Notes: generated from the sequence alone by a model not told the origin. A stretch of DNA of 64,000 bases from Hericium rajendrae (GCA_033439255.1 CM065887.1:744001-808000), one strand, 5' to 3'. Shown: positions 36,245 to 48,016, counted from the first letter of the stretch. Translations and numbers: made by a program.

Positions 36245-39200
36245 ATGGCCAACCCTACCCGTCCCTCACCTTATCCACCCACCAAACCCACCCGGCGCCC
36301 TTCACACGCACCCTCCCATTCGGCTTCTTCAATATCTTCTCAACGCACTTCACTTCCCTCCATACACCTCCAGGCACCCACCACTCGAGCGACTCTCCTG
36401 GCTTCGAACCCGTCACCGCAAAACATGCAACGGAACGAGGAGAATATAAGTGCGGATGAGTTTCAGCAGACCTACGCCGCCCTCTCAACCTATACTTTTG
36501 GTGCGGCAACCACATCGACTCGCGCACAAGACACGGATATGCTCAGTCCGCTAGCCTCTCCAGGCGGGAATGACAGTGACGGTCGCAGCTCTAACTCCAC
36601 AGCCCGCCGCTCGATATCCCGTCCGCGCAACGAGGACGAAGACGATGAGGCGGCAGCCCGCCGCGACAGGGCCAAGATGCGTGCGGTCGACGACGGTGGA
36701 CGCAGACCTTCTTTGCCCAGCAATCTCCCGTCAACACCTGCCCCCCTCACCGGCGCCGATATCAATCCCTCTCACCCCTTTGCCCCGTCCCGCGGCCAGC
36801 ACCCAGCGGACGATGCAGGCGACGTGACCGACGTATCCGATGTCGATCCACACGACTCCGGCGTACTCGACACCGACGTGGAGGTCGAGGACGTCCCGGC
36901 CGACACCGCATCGCAGCACACTTTCGGCGCGGGCCTGGGCCGCACCCGCAGCCAGCGCACCACCACCCGCCTCGCGTGGAATACCTCGGACTCGGATGCG
37001 GAGTCCGAGGCCGGGCGCGACTGGGAGACATACACCGTCGACCCGAACGACCGCCGCGCAGCCACGACCTCCCCCGTCACGTTTGCCCGCACGCTGCTCA
37101 GCGACGAGGAGTCCCTCTCTTCGGAGCACGGGCAGTCCATCAGCGTGTCCTACATCTCGACGGGTCGCCGCGGGAGCCTGCCGCTCGCGATCCCTGGCCG
37201 CACGCCGCCGTCCGCCAGCTTCGAGGGCGGACTCGGTGCGGGCGATGCGGCGCGCGACCGCGAGGGGAGCGTGGCGACGCTGCGGCGGCCGAGCCGCAGC
37301 CTGGACGACGATTTACGCGCGATCAATGCTGGCATGAGCGGTATGGGGACGAGCGAGCCGACCACACGTGCCGATTGGCATGCGCTGGAGGAGGAACATG
37401 CCGCGATGCAGGCCTCGGCCAGTTCGAACCCGTACGATGGCGTGGACCTGGACTACATCCTGTCGGGCGCGTCTGGGTTCGGGTCGCGGCGCTCGTCAAG
37501 CTCGTTCGTGCAGCCTCTGCCTGCGCCGCCGCCGATCCAGGGAAAGGGCAAGGGAAAAGCGAGTTCCAAGGGAAACAAAGGGAGGGAAAAAGAACGGCCG
37601 AATCTCCGTGCTAATGTCGCAGAATGTGAGCGCAGCCTTTGCCTCTAGACTGCTGCCGGCCGACTGATATTCTTATCTCTGCAGTCTTTGGAGGCTATGT
37701 CGATGCCGGTCCCTCTACAGCAGGTCTAGCCGGCACGATGGCAGAAATCACGCCTTGGGCAACGCCCGCGGACCTCTCGCAGCGGAGGCCTAGCACGGTC
37801 ACCCTCGGCGAAGACACGTTCACTGGTCACTTGCGCCGGTATGATCCCCAGGGCGACCAGAAGATGTCCGAATGGGTTTTCAAGAAGGCACAAACTAGCG
37901 CCGATACCCCTTCGCAGACACATCACTCCTCGGGCATGAGGTCGACACAGCAAAATCTCGAGATTTGGACCTGCGAGCAGGTCGGCAAGCTGCGCGTGGA
38001 AAGGCTTACCTTGGCATCTGGTAGGGTTTCGCGCCAGTGGAGTTATCGTCGCCTCGCTCACATGACATCAATTCAGCGAACCCTGCCAAACCCCCTCAGC
38101 AGCGCTTGCGCGTCCGGCACGAGCGCGATCCTCTTTGCAAGGCGAATGACCGCGGTGGACCTGAAACCGTTGTCCACAAGCACTCGAAGGCCGTCGCTTT
38201 CTCCATTTTCCGCGGATATGGCCTTTTGGCGCCGCGGTCGCGGTCCGCTGGAAATCGGCCAGTTCATCACAACGCTGTTCTCGACCCGTCCAATAGCATC
38301 CTTCTGGCTCCAAAACACGTCCAGCCCGAGTACACCAACACGCAATCGACGCGATTGCTTAGTACACACGGCCTTCTCGAACACGCAAATGCGTCCGAAC
38401 AGCGTCAGGGTCACCATCCTAGAGACAGGAGCTCGGCTCCTAGGCGCACGGCTGCGGACGTACCTTCGCTTCCGCCTGCGCCGCCCGTCCCAGCCAATCC
38501 GCTTCCGCATCTTGAGCGGCGAATCGCCGACCAGAATGCCATCGCGCAGGCGATGCGTCCCTCGACTTCTGGATCGGCCACGGATAGCTTCTTGACCGCT
38601 ACCGCGACCACCACCGGCTCTGCACAATCGTCACTCGACCTAGCCCGCTCCGCCGAGTCCGCGACATCGCACGGGACCGCGGGCTTCGTCGTCCCCGAGC
38701 CGCCTGTGGCCGGGCCTTCGCGGCAGGATAATGAGTCGTACTCGGACAGCGATTCAGACGAATTCCGCCGCCACCCCCAGCGCACCTCGCATGCAGAGGC
38801 ATTTGCGACGCTCGACCACGTCGCCCTCGAGCAGTACCGCGCCCGCCCACCGTCGCCGACCATACCACCGTCTGTCTCCAACTGGTTCCGCAGGCGCGTG
38901 CGCGGCACCACGATCTCCTCACGCTCGCCCCAAGGCAACATCAATCCCGTCAATCCGCCGTGGATCACGTTGTCGTCCCGTGCGCACCAGGACAGGAACA
39001 GCCGCACGTTGTCGGACCTCAACCAGTCGTTCAAGGAAGTCGGGCTGCTGCCTGCGTACAAGAAGCGCGGCAGCTCTGGCATCGGGCGCACGGGGCAGAT
39101 CACCGGCGGCGACGTGCTCACCCAGGTCCCGGACGACTCGCCGTACATGCTGCTCCCGCTCTACCCGCACGAGACGGACCCCGAGAGTGCGGCGGCCGCG

Positions 39201-39788
39201 GCGGGGGACCAGGCGCCACACGAACCGGACGTCCAGGACCGGCTGTACCTGCTGGTATACTACATCCCCTTCGAAGAGCAGAAGCCGCAGGGCGGCGGCG
39301 CGTCGAAGAAGCAGCGCTCGCGCTCCGTGTCGGGGCGCGGCGAGCCCGCGTCACGCACGGAGCACGCGAAGAGCATCTACCTGCGCTCGTTCCGCGCGAT
39401 CGCGCGGCTCGTCGCGTACTCGGACCTGAGGGGCTCCGGCGTGCGCCTGCCGACGCGCGGGCTATCCGTGACGGGGCCGATGGACGCGGCGGTGCGCGGG
39501 ATCCCGCCCGCCGCGCTGCGCGACGTGCACCACGACGACTTTGTGGTTGCCGTGTGTTTCAAGCGCGAGCGCGGCGTGCAGATGGTGCCGGACGGGCTGG
39601 AGAAGCTCGGGCTCTGCGAGCCGCGGCCGGAGGCGCAGATGCGGCCACCTGTGGCGGCGGGGATGCAGGTTGAGGAACTCCCGGAGGAGGAGAGGGCAGA
39701 CCCGCAGCCGCTCACGGCGCTGGGGCGGGCGGCGGTCGAGATGGCGTGGTTGGGCTGCATGGCCGTTATGGACTTTGCGGGATACTGA
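36245..39788 (+). CDS. Large, mostly disordered conserved hypothetical protein
   Basis: The ATG at 36245 (MANPTRPSPYPPTKPTRRPS) was chosen because the upstream frame is low-complexity. Three exons: the first is long, to 37626; the second starts FFGGYVDAGPSTAGLAGTMA after GTGAGC...CTGCAG; the third starts ANPAKPPQQRLRVRHERDPL after an intron at about 38023-38079. About 1,140 residues. The N-terminal half is disordered, acidic and Ser-rich. The centre has FTGHLRRYDPQGDQKMSEWV and IWTCEQVGKLRVERLTLAS, and the last 300 residues look folded: LNQSFKEVGLLPAYKKRGSS, DRLYLLVYYIPFEEQKPQ, KSIYLRSFRAIARLVAYSDL, ALRDVHHDDFVVAVCFKRER. I do not recognise a domain. The splices are clean and the gene is intact. 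Confidence 0.82.
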
Positions 39789-40309
39789 GGCGGGATGTAG
39801 ATGTGGATATCCGTCGGTAATGTATATGCAGCTGCGGTTTTTTCTAATCTCTGTCTCTTTTCCCTAAGATATCTCATCTTAATTTGTTTCCATATGACTG
39901 CTATACCCTCTGATCTGTATACGTCACAGCTCGCTCTGGAGAGACACTATTCCCTCGGAGACCTTACGACCCCATGATTCCCCTTGCATCTGACATCTGT
40001 ATGGGTTACCTGGCTACCTGACTGTATTTTTGGCTGCACTGAATTGACATTTTTGCGACTGACACATCTCTGGAGAATTGTCGAGAATGCAGCGAGGCAG
40101 TGCGGGAAATTGGACGGAAGATTGGAGCACCCGTGATGTATGCGTGTGTTTGGTGCGCAGCAGGAGGATACGTGGCAGGGACGTGTCCACCTTTTCTTCA
40201 CGAACGACCACGTACGTCCTGCGCCAGCCGTAGCCCCTTCTCCCTCGACTACAAGTTACACTCTTTATCATCCTTTCGCTTTAGACACGTCTGCAGCTTA
40301 ATTCGCATC
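39789..40309. promoter_or_regulatory. 5' region of the HAC1-like gene
   Basis: 521 bases between the stop of the large hypothetical gene and the HAC1-like ATG. It has a T-rich left half (3' end of the upstream gene) and a pyrimidine-rich leader close to 40250-40309. An upstream open frame begins at 40100 in phase with the bZIP start. No specific operator was identified. Confidence 0.4.
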
Positions 40310-41517
40310 ATGCATCGAAACGCAATGTCTATCTCAGAGTCTGCGCCCCCCACACCGTCATCGGCCTCAGAGTCGCCCGAAGCGTCGTCTTCCACGCTTC
40401 CCTCCACGTCAGTCAAGTCTCGTCCTGCTCCGTCCTCCACCGATGGCCCGCCGCGCAAGCGCACTCGGACGGATCTTACCCCCGAGGAGCGCAAGGAGGC
40501 TCGTGCCCACCGCAACCGCATCGCTGCTCAGAACAGCCGCGACAAGCGCAAAGCGCAATTCGCCACACTCGAGCGGCGCATCGTTGAACTCGAGGAGGAG
40601 AACCGGACCCTCCGCGCAAGCATGGGTCTTACTGCCCTCCGGGAATCCGAGGAGCAGCGCGCGGCGGACCACGCGCGCGAGCAGGAGAACCGAGAGCTCC
40701 GCGAGCGGGTTCGCACGCTTGAGGCTGGATGGGACGCCATCGTCAAGGCGCTCCAGACCCATGGGGTTCCTCCGGGGATCCCAGGCTTGATTTCCCAGCC
40801 GCAAGCGACACAGACCCCGACTCCATACCCCGAGGACAGGTCTTCTTCTTCCTCGACGCCTCCGCCCTCACACACGACCACATTCCCCGTCTTCGTCCCA
40901 CCGTCGCCCATATTCCCTCTTTCGCCAGCGCCCTCCCAGTCTTCTATGTCCACAGCAAATGTAAGCATGTTCGACGAGCCCGAGACCACTCGCCACCTAG
41001 CACGGGTGGCGACCACCGAAGCGTTCACTTCGGTGCCCCAGCAGCGGGTGGTCTCGACGCAACTCAACGCGCCGCGCATGAGCTCCCGGGCATTGATTTG
41101 GGAATCCAAGCGAGTGCATTTGGCGACCAAATGGGCGCACGTTCTCCGCCGGCCGACGACATCGACGAAGCAGCGATGGAGAATCTCTTTCGCGAGATTT
41201 TCGCCCCATCTCCGACGCTGTCCACCAGCCAAATTACGTCTGTCGATGATGCCGCGCCGTCCGCGCCCGCCGCGGCGGTGACGCACCACGGGTCGGAGGC
41301 GGAGGACACGGGGAGGGACTATGAGCGGGAGCGCGAGGCCGAGGCGCAGGCGGAGATGCAGAGACTCTTGGATATGTTGCCCCCGGTGGGAGATGCGGTG
41401 ACGGAGATGGATGATCAACCCAAGTTCGATGCCGACTTCTCTTCGGCGTTGAACTTGGACCTTGGCGGATGGGACTTCGCCTCGGCGGCACTGTCGTCTG
41501 GGCCCAGCGTCTTCTGA
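40310..41517 (+). CDS. HAC1: HAC1/XBP1-type bZIP factor of the unfolded protein response
   Basis: The ATG at 40310 opens MHRNAMSISESAPPTPSSAS. The bZIP sits early: basic region RAHRNRIAAQNSRDKRKAQF, then leucine-heptad positions in LERRIVELEEENRTLRASMG. NRIAAQNSRDKRK is the HAC1/XBP1 type. Unspliced, this frame ends at 41281 with a basic, arginine-rich tail (323 residues). The downstream frame instead holds an acidic region (DIDEAAMENLFREIFAPSP, MQRLLDMLPPVGDAVTEMDD, LNLDLGGWDFASAALSS) that stops at 41517. Removal of 41001-41041 joins the two as RHLA-AGGLDATQRAAHEL and gives 388 residues. In this family Ire1 cuts the mRNA on ER stress so that the activator is made. The gene call is strong; the intron is predicted. 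Confidence 0.9.
40991..41048 (+). promoter_or_regulatory. Predicted Ire1 splice element, 41-base unconventional intron
   Basis: The 5' hairpin is CGCCACC-TAGCACG-GGTGGCG (40991-41011), a perfect 7-base-pair stem with a 7-base loop; the predicted cut is after the loop's third base (41000). The 3' hairpin is CCC-CAGCAGC-GGG (41036-41048); its loop fits CNG|CNGN, with the predicted cut after 41041. Between them an 8-base-pair hairpin (41014-41035) fills the intron. The intron length, 41, is 2 modulo 3, exactly what the two frames need. The 5' loop departs from the consensus at two positions. Confidence 0.72.
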
Positions 41518-42343
41518 GCTGATGATTAGAGGTTGTGGAAGTAGGGGGAGGGGCACACTATCTGGACAAGGAGAGTTTCTCGTTTCTCGGTTTCATCGTC
41601 TCGGTTTCATATTTAATCGCATCATCTCGTTTCTACTGTATTTGTCCTGGACCATATCTCCGTTTCTTCTGTTTCTCATCCAACACTCGAGCTGCCTTCC
41701 ATCCATTTGCATACTGCCCGCTCACCCTCTACTATACGCTCTCACCTACTTGCATCTGATTTGCGCGGTGCCGGCTTCCTGCGCTGCGTGTCTCGGCCCT
41801 GGACTGTCTCTGTCGCCTCCCGCGCTACGCTCTTGTTTCTCCCCATTGGGTTGACGAAATAGTTGCGTGGTGCGGTGAGCCGGGGACGGTTTGGTTCGGG
41901 ATGCGCGTGTGGGTTTGTCGGGTGCCGCAGGTTTGGATATGGTAGTTTGTCTGTCTGTTAGTTGGCTGTAGTTCGGGGGTTTGTGAATGGAATGATGGGT
42001 TGTTCGAGACATCGTGCGCCGTGAGGAAAAAATGGATGCTTGTCATGGAACCTTGAATTACTGCAACACCATGACGTCTGGCGCCGTATGATATATGATG
42101 TTTGTCGTTCATCTCACGCCAACCTCACGCAAACGACAAAAATAGTCCCGATCGACACGCAAAAATGACAGATAAAAAGGACAACAAACAACATCTCGAT
42201 TGGGTGCAATAAACAGATATAAGCATTTACAGCATTTACGCGCAACATGGGGCAGCAGGTGCCCTGCTGTCCGTGTCACCCACGAGACTCAAGGACTGGA
42301 AGCCACGACACGTCCCGCCAGAGGCCGCGGAGAGAGGAGCCCG
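41518..42343. other. 3' gap between convergent HAC1-like and CHZ1 genes
   Basis: About 825 bases, with T- and C-rich stretches on the plus strand after 41570. No coding content recognised. It probably holds a long 3' untranslated region of the HAC1-like gene and the end of CHZ1. Confidence 0.55.
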
Positions 42344-42840
42344 CTAGTCGTCGCGCATCTCGTCGTCGGGCGCGACGAACGAGTCCTCCGCGTCGTCGTT
42401 GTCGTCCTCCGCGGTGAGCCCGGCCTTGGCGAGCGCCTCATGGGACGTGTAGTCGACCTTGGCGCCGCGCGTGCGGCGCGCGCCCGGGAGGATCGCGGTC
42501 GGGTCGATCGCCTGCAGGTCTTCCTCCTGCGGCAGCATCAGTCAGCTGTCGCGTCGCGAAGAGAGGGCGCGCATATACGCGGAAGACGCGTCGCGCACCT
42601 CTTCCATATCGTCGTCGTCATCCTCTTCTTCCTCCTCCTCCTCTTCGTCGTCGTCGTCGTCCGCGTCCATGGGCTCGTCAGCGGGCGGCGCCGCGCTCTT
42701 GCCCTTGCCTTTGTCCGCCGCGGTGGGCGCGACGGGCGCGTCGCCCGCAGTTCTGCGCGCCGTCAGCACGCGTCACACGGATTCGAGCGGCGCACTCACT
42801 TTCCGTTGGTATTGGTAGGGACGGTCGCGTCGTTCGTCAT
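42344..42840 (-). CDS. CHZ1: Histone H2A.Z-specific chaperone CHZ1
   Basis: The start ATG at 42840 gives MTNDATVPTNTNGK. Two phase-consistent introns (GTGAGT...GCGCAG; GTGCGC...CCGCAG) join a linker, a nearly pure Asp/Glu run of about 20 residues, and the CHZ motif EEDLQAIDPTAILPGARRTR followed by GAKVDYTSHEALAKAGLTAE. The acidic tract plus IDPxxIxxGRRTRG is the hallmark of CHZ1, which binds H2A.Z-H2B dimers and delivers them to the SWR1 remodeller in the nucleus. About 130 residues, acidic tail, stop at 42344. The acidic run is encoded by a GTC/CTC-type triplet repeat at about 42605-42665, so its length may vary between strains. Confidence 0.92.
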
Positions 42841-44667
42841 TTTGAGTGGCTTGGGCGTGTGGAGAGATGATGGGGTGGTGGTGGTGGAGGTTATGGACAA
42901 AGGCGCGGAGTTGAATGGACGTGTCGGACCTTGGCCCCGCGCGCTGAATATAATCGGCTGGCGCGTTCCCACGCTCGGAACGCCCACATGACCGCAGAGC
43001 GCGTCTCGTGGCCGACGCGACGCGACGCGTCCGGACGCGCTCCTTCCCCTCTCTGACCTCCTCAGGGAAGCTATCTGCACGACAGCACGACAGCCACGCT
43101 GACACAGGCTCACAGCAATGATCTGCAAGCGGCTGTTATAGATCTTCGGTTTGAGAGGGAACAGCTGTGTACTTATATTGAATGTACAGCATCTCAGTTA
43201 CGCGGCGGGCCCGCTTCATGCCACCGGCGATACATAACTCTCTAGCCGTCTCCTCTCCACAACGGAACGGCTGTCACGTTCAAGTCACGTTTGTCTTTCA
43301 ATGAACGAAGGATGGCAGCATTTGAGGCAAGGTCACCAAGAGGATCAGCATCGTCCGGTGTCGCCGTGAACCGCGGGGCCACCTCGATGCCATGGTAATT
43401 ATTTCCTGTTACTTCGCTACGCTCGTTGTCCTGGACATGCAGCAGCATGAAGTCGATTGAAACGCGTCGGCGTGGTTCGGGCATGTCGCACTGTTTTTAT
43501 TGTACGTGCCTTGTCGAAGACCCAATGCCGCCCAGACATAACGAAATGCTGATCGATGTTCTCACCGGATTCCCCATGAAGGGACAATGTGCGTGTGATT
43601 GGCACCGTACCTCGCTGCAATCGCCATCTTGCCCTGTTCCGTCGAAGGGCTTCAAGTGTACTTGTTGGCAGCAGCGCGGTATGGCAAACTAGGCAGCATC
43701 ATGTCAACACTAGCCTCGAGTTGACGTGGAATCCTGCTGCCGTCAAATCACCTTCACCTGGTGGGATTTTAGTCTGTAAAAAAGGCACGTTTGGACAGGG
43801 TTTTGTGTTGCGTGGCGTAAATACGTATGGAACTCTATTTCGCGCCGCTGCCGGCTCACACGCACATGCCTGCCCAATGTGCTTTAGAGGGGTTTTCACG
43901 TCTTCCCGACGCGGACTCGGACTCGACTGGTGGAACGCCGAGCCCGACTGGGATGCAGCTGTAAGCAGCTATGGGTGGCAGGGTGGAACGATTAATGGCG
44001 CGTAGGATTCGACTGGCTGGGGCCGAGTCGGAGGGCTGCGAAAACTCTCTATTGCAATGGCGACGCTGCAGAAGAATCAAGATCTCCTGGACGAATCATG
44101 CTGTATCAATCACATGCGTCAGTAATCGTACACGATGCCCAAGTTCTGTCGGTATTGCGAGGGTACCGATGCTGCCCCCCGAAAGGAGTCAAGGGGATCA
44201 TATCGCGCCCATCGCGATTCCGCTGCTAGGTACTTAGACTCACCCATTGGTAGATGCGTCGGGGCGTCGGGGGAAGAGTACATATGGGGGCGCTGTGACG
44301 TGTTCTCCGACGGAGAGGGCGAGCGCCGGTATCGTGGATGACCGGTGGTGGGCGCTATAGCACCAACGGAACGCTGTATTCTGGCGCCGAGCAGGCAGAA
44401 AGTTGGGAAACGCATGTCGTCGTGTACATATCCATGACACGAAGTTAATAAACGATCAGGGGAGTGCATGTGCATGGAGGAGGAGCCCAAGGCCGCCATC
44501 ACCGGTGGACCCTACGAATTAACGCAGGCGGGCCGATAGTGCTTACCTCATTATCGAGAAGCACCATCAACCTCTTTCGGCTCAGTCAAGCCTGCGCGCA
44601 TTCGTCCACTGGACCCTACCTCTCCTTGCTTTCCGCCTCCATCTCCCGTTCACGCCGTCGCTTTCCT
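42841..44667. other. Gap with a possible small minus-strand gene or relic
   Basis: The minus-strand frame at 43242-43484 reads MPEPRRRVSIDFMLLHVQDN, then NNYHGIEVAPRFTATPDDAD and ASNAAILRSLKDKRDLN, and stops at 43242. It looks like the last exon of a real protein. A phase-0 intron (about 43493-43567) would add QSHAHCPFMGNP upstream, but I found no start. A second minus frame at 44119-44502 is open but featureless. The CHZ1 promoter lies just right of 42840, and the DUF6593 promoter left of 44668. Confidence 0.4.
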
Positions 44668-46394
44668 ATGGTCAGGCTTTCAATCCCCGGGTGGGACAAG
44701 GACAAGGACAAGGTTTACGCCGCCGGCGACTCCTTCACACCCGACTTCTCCGGTCGTCCCTCCCGGCCCAGGACTGCCCCGCCCACCCCCTCCACATCCC
44801 TCGCGCCCCTCTTCCGCCTTAACTCAGACACGAGCAATCGTCCAGAAGCGTCCCCTTTCATCACCCTCAAGCTCTCCTCCCCCTCCTTCCTAGACTCCGT
44901 CGTCCACGATGATCTATCCGACAACCCTCTCTACGCCATAGAAACTGTAGACAACATTACCAAGATCCGTCGCTCAGATGCGAAAGGCTTCATCACCACC
45001 TCGCGCGTCCGCTGGACGGCAAATTCGCGACCGTCCCCTGCTATGCGCCGCAGCAGGGAGTTCGACGACCCGTGTATTTCATTTGGTAACGGCTCGTGGA
45101 AGCCGGTCGACGAGTTCCTGACCTTCTCATATGGAACGTTGTCCATGTGAGTACTTCCGCGCGTCTGTCGGTTTTTTCACCCGAGCTCAACTTCGCTAGG
45201 TCCCGAAAATTCTATATTCCTCATCATCTAAATAGTCTGCGGTGGAAACGCGTCGGAGCTGTTTATCACGTACGGATGCTCCACTCTCTGAATTATGATT
45301 TCTATCAACTGTTGACAATGATATTTTAGTGCCTCACGAATGATATCAAAGGCCCTGTTGCCATCCTTGAGCCCGCCGTCTCTGCGACTCTCCCGCAGCT
45401 CAAAGTATTTAATCCCATACGCTCACGAGATACATCACGACCGCAGAAGATGCATGGCGGTGTACAAATTAGCCTTCTCGACTTCCTCCTCGCGACTGCC
45501 TTGCTTTTAGTCACGGAGCCCAATGAGTGGACGAACGTCACACGTCCTGGCCCAATAGACGAACCGGATGAGGATGACGAGATCAGAGCGGGACCCTCTC
45601 ACATCTCTCGCACATCCCACGGTTCCAGCCTCTCATTATCTTCTCGATTTAACGCACAAGCACCGCCGGAACCACAACCATTACCACCGCCCGTTCCAAA
45701 CATGCCATCAGTAGAACAATGGCGGAAGACAGTGCCGCCGCTCCGCGCCACCTCACCAGATGCACTGCGATCAGGAAGCCCGAGCAGTCCCGCACAGACC
45801 TCGGGCGGCGCCAGCCACTCATCCGATTCCACCGACCCATTATCGACACCCGCATCCCCCGGTGCATCCCACCTGTTCTCGTTCCACTCGCCCTCACGCC
45901 AACGCTTTTCCTCCGTGCCGTCCCTCGCGGGCTCCTCCGCGCCCTCTCGCGAACTCCCTATGCCCCCGCTGCCGGTCCCACGGGCAGATCAACCGTGGCT
46001 CCACAGCTACGCAGGCTCCTCATCATCCACCCCCACACCAAATCCGTACTTCTCGCCGACGCACGCCGCCTCCTCCTCCGCCCCACGGTCCCTCCCGCGC
46101 ACCCCCGTCGACGTGCGCAAGTCGATACCCAGCGCACCGGCGTCCCCGCCCGAAGGCTTCGCGCTCACGCCGCAGCCGCCCTCGAAGCCGCCGCCGCACT
46201 ACATGGCGAGCGCGCACCACGCGCCGGTGCCGCTCGGGCTCGGGTTCGTGCAGAACCCGGACGAGGGCCTCGAGCCTGCGATGGCGGGCCTGAGCATCGC
46301 GACGGGCGGCGCGGAGGCGGGGTATGATCTCCCGCCGCCGGCGTACACCGCGGCGGACGCGGCGCGCTCGCCGTGGCAGAATCCGGCGTTATGA
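44668..46394 (+). CDS. DUF6593-type protein with long Pro/Ser-rich tail
   Basis: The ATG at 44668 opens MVRLSIPGWDKDKDKVYAAG. The folded part runs over three exons: NPLYAIETVDNITKIRRSDA, KGFITTSRVRWTANSR, GSWKPVDEFLTFSYGTLS, then SRKFYIPHHLNSLRWKRVGA, then CLTNDIKGPVAILEPAVSAT and VQISLLDFLLATALLLVTE. This succession is that of a basidiomycete-specific domain I know as DUF6593; no function is established. Introns at about 45149-45199 and 45271-45330 splice in frame. The last 300 residues are disordered, rich in Pro and Ser, ending AYTAADAARSPWQNPAL. About 540 residues, intact. Confidence 0.87.
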
Positions 46395-48016
46395 GCGGGC
46401 GAGGACTGCGTATGTGCATATCGCGGTTCGTCCCCGGCTGATTACTGTCTGCGGATCTCCATCTTGTTTGCTTCGGAAAGGATATGTACCAATTTGCTTT
46501 ACCCTTCGCTATCTTACTCGCATCTTTAAAACGCCAGCGCCCGCGCCCGCGCGGTGTCTCGCTTGCTTAATCGTTCCGTGCACGGACACGCCCACGTTAC
46601 ATCGGATTTGTCGCATACATCTACCGCTACTTACATGCGCGCGCCATACGGCATAGCGTCCACGGTCCTTCTGTTTCAATATCAACGCGTTTGCGCGCGG
46701 ACGGCGGGGCCCCCCGCCTTCTGTATTCTCTGCTGCACCGTGGCGTTTACGTGCGCGGACATGTACGTGTATGTACGCGCATATACTCACCCCTTCCGCT
46801 CCGTCCTGTACTGCACATATATAGCAGATCTCGGGCCACGGCCCTATATACTGGATACCATGTACATCGTGCACCACCGCTGCATATGGGCGCGTTCTGA
46901 ATACGCAGCCAGTTCTCCACCCACTGAGACGGCGGTATAAAAGGGCGCGCACCTCCGGCGATTGCGCCGCCGAGGTCCGTCCACGCTTGTATGTTGCGGC
47001 GCCCGCGCGGGGTGCCTGCAGCCGGAGCGCCCGCGGTGCGAGATTCGCGTTCTGGAAGTTCTGCCGGAACGTTCGTCGTGCACGCAATGGCTTGACAGGA
47101 AAAACATGGGCTGGGAAAGGCTGGCGATGCGCGTTTTCAATTAATTGCGGAAGCTCGCGAGGGATCAGAAGAAATGCGGGTTTGTGGATTTTATTTTCGA
47201 TGTGTGTGTGTATCAAAGCTCCTCCTGCCCGCGAGCTTGAGCGCTTGTGACGTACGGACGAGGGGCGGGCAGGTCCCAACGGCTATGCTGCAGGGGCCAG
47301 CGTGATCGCGTGGACTTGACTGGTCTTCGCGGTGTAAGTAGGTTCGTCCCACCCTGCGTGTCGATCCGCACGAAGTTGCATAAGGGTGAGCGCGCGCGAA
47401 ACATAGTCTGACAATGAATCTCAGTCTGTCTGCAGCTAATCTCATACCAGGACCGCATGGAGTTGGGAACGGACTTGCATCTGCAGCTGGGTGGGCTGTT
47501 GGAATAATATGGTCGAACGATGCGTAGGATCGACCACGAAATCGAAGGGATATCAACTTTTATGCGATGCGACCACATATCCTCATGGCCCCGCAATTCG
47601 CACGCTTCATATCCCAAATGGATAACGCTGAATGGGTATAGCCCACCGATGCATCGAGTAGACGAGCCAACAAGAACCGCCGGGATGCTGGCGCAGGTAT
47701 ACCCCACCGACCTGATCCTGAAGCACGATGGTTGAGTATTCGTCTACTCTGCCTTAAAGAGACTATACCGATCCCCCACCCTCGCCGATAGATACCAACA
47801 CCAGCACCCTCCCTGCACATGACGCGCCCTGCCACCGTGGCACCGCAAGAAGACACATCGCTCCAAGCCAGCTCACGTCCGCCCGCCGACAATCCCCCAT
47901 CCCCGCGCGCCCATGAATAACGCGAGAAATCCCCAGCATCGCGCCGCACCGCTAAAAGCGGCCCTGTGCCCCCACCCACCACCCACATCTCTCTCCCTCC
48001 GCGGATCCAGAAAAAA
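46395..48016. other. 1.6-kb gap upstream of the CBM1 gene
   Basis: No recognisable protein. Long minus frames (46509-47279 and 47560-48219) have no domain, odd composition and no splice support. A TATAAAAG box at 46936-46943 on the plus strand has no evident gene behind it and may drive a non-coding transcript, or be chance. The last 250 bases are C-rich on the plus strand, as expected for the promoter and leader of the secreted protein at 48017. Confidence 0.5.

Noticed and set aside
40961-41041. Conventional intron from GTAAGC (40961) in the HAC1-like gene
   Set aside because: The donor is good, but none of the AG acceptors nearby restores the downstream acidic frame, whereas the 41-base hairpin-bounded segment does.
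46509-47279. Minus-strand open frame of 771 bases
   Set aside because: Arginine-rich, no domain, mixed with open shadows in other frames; lies in a gap with no coding signature.
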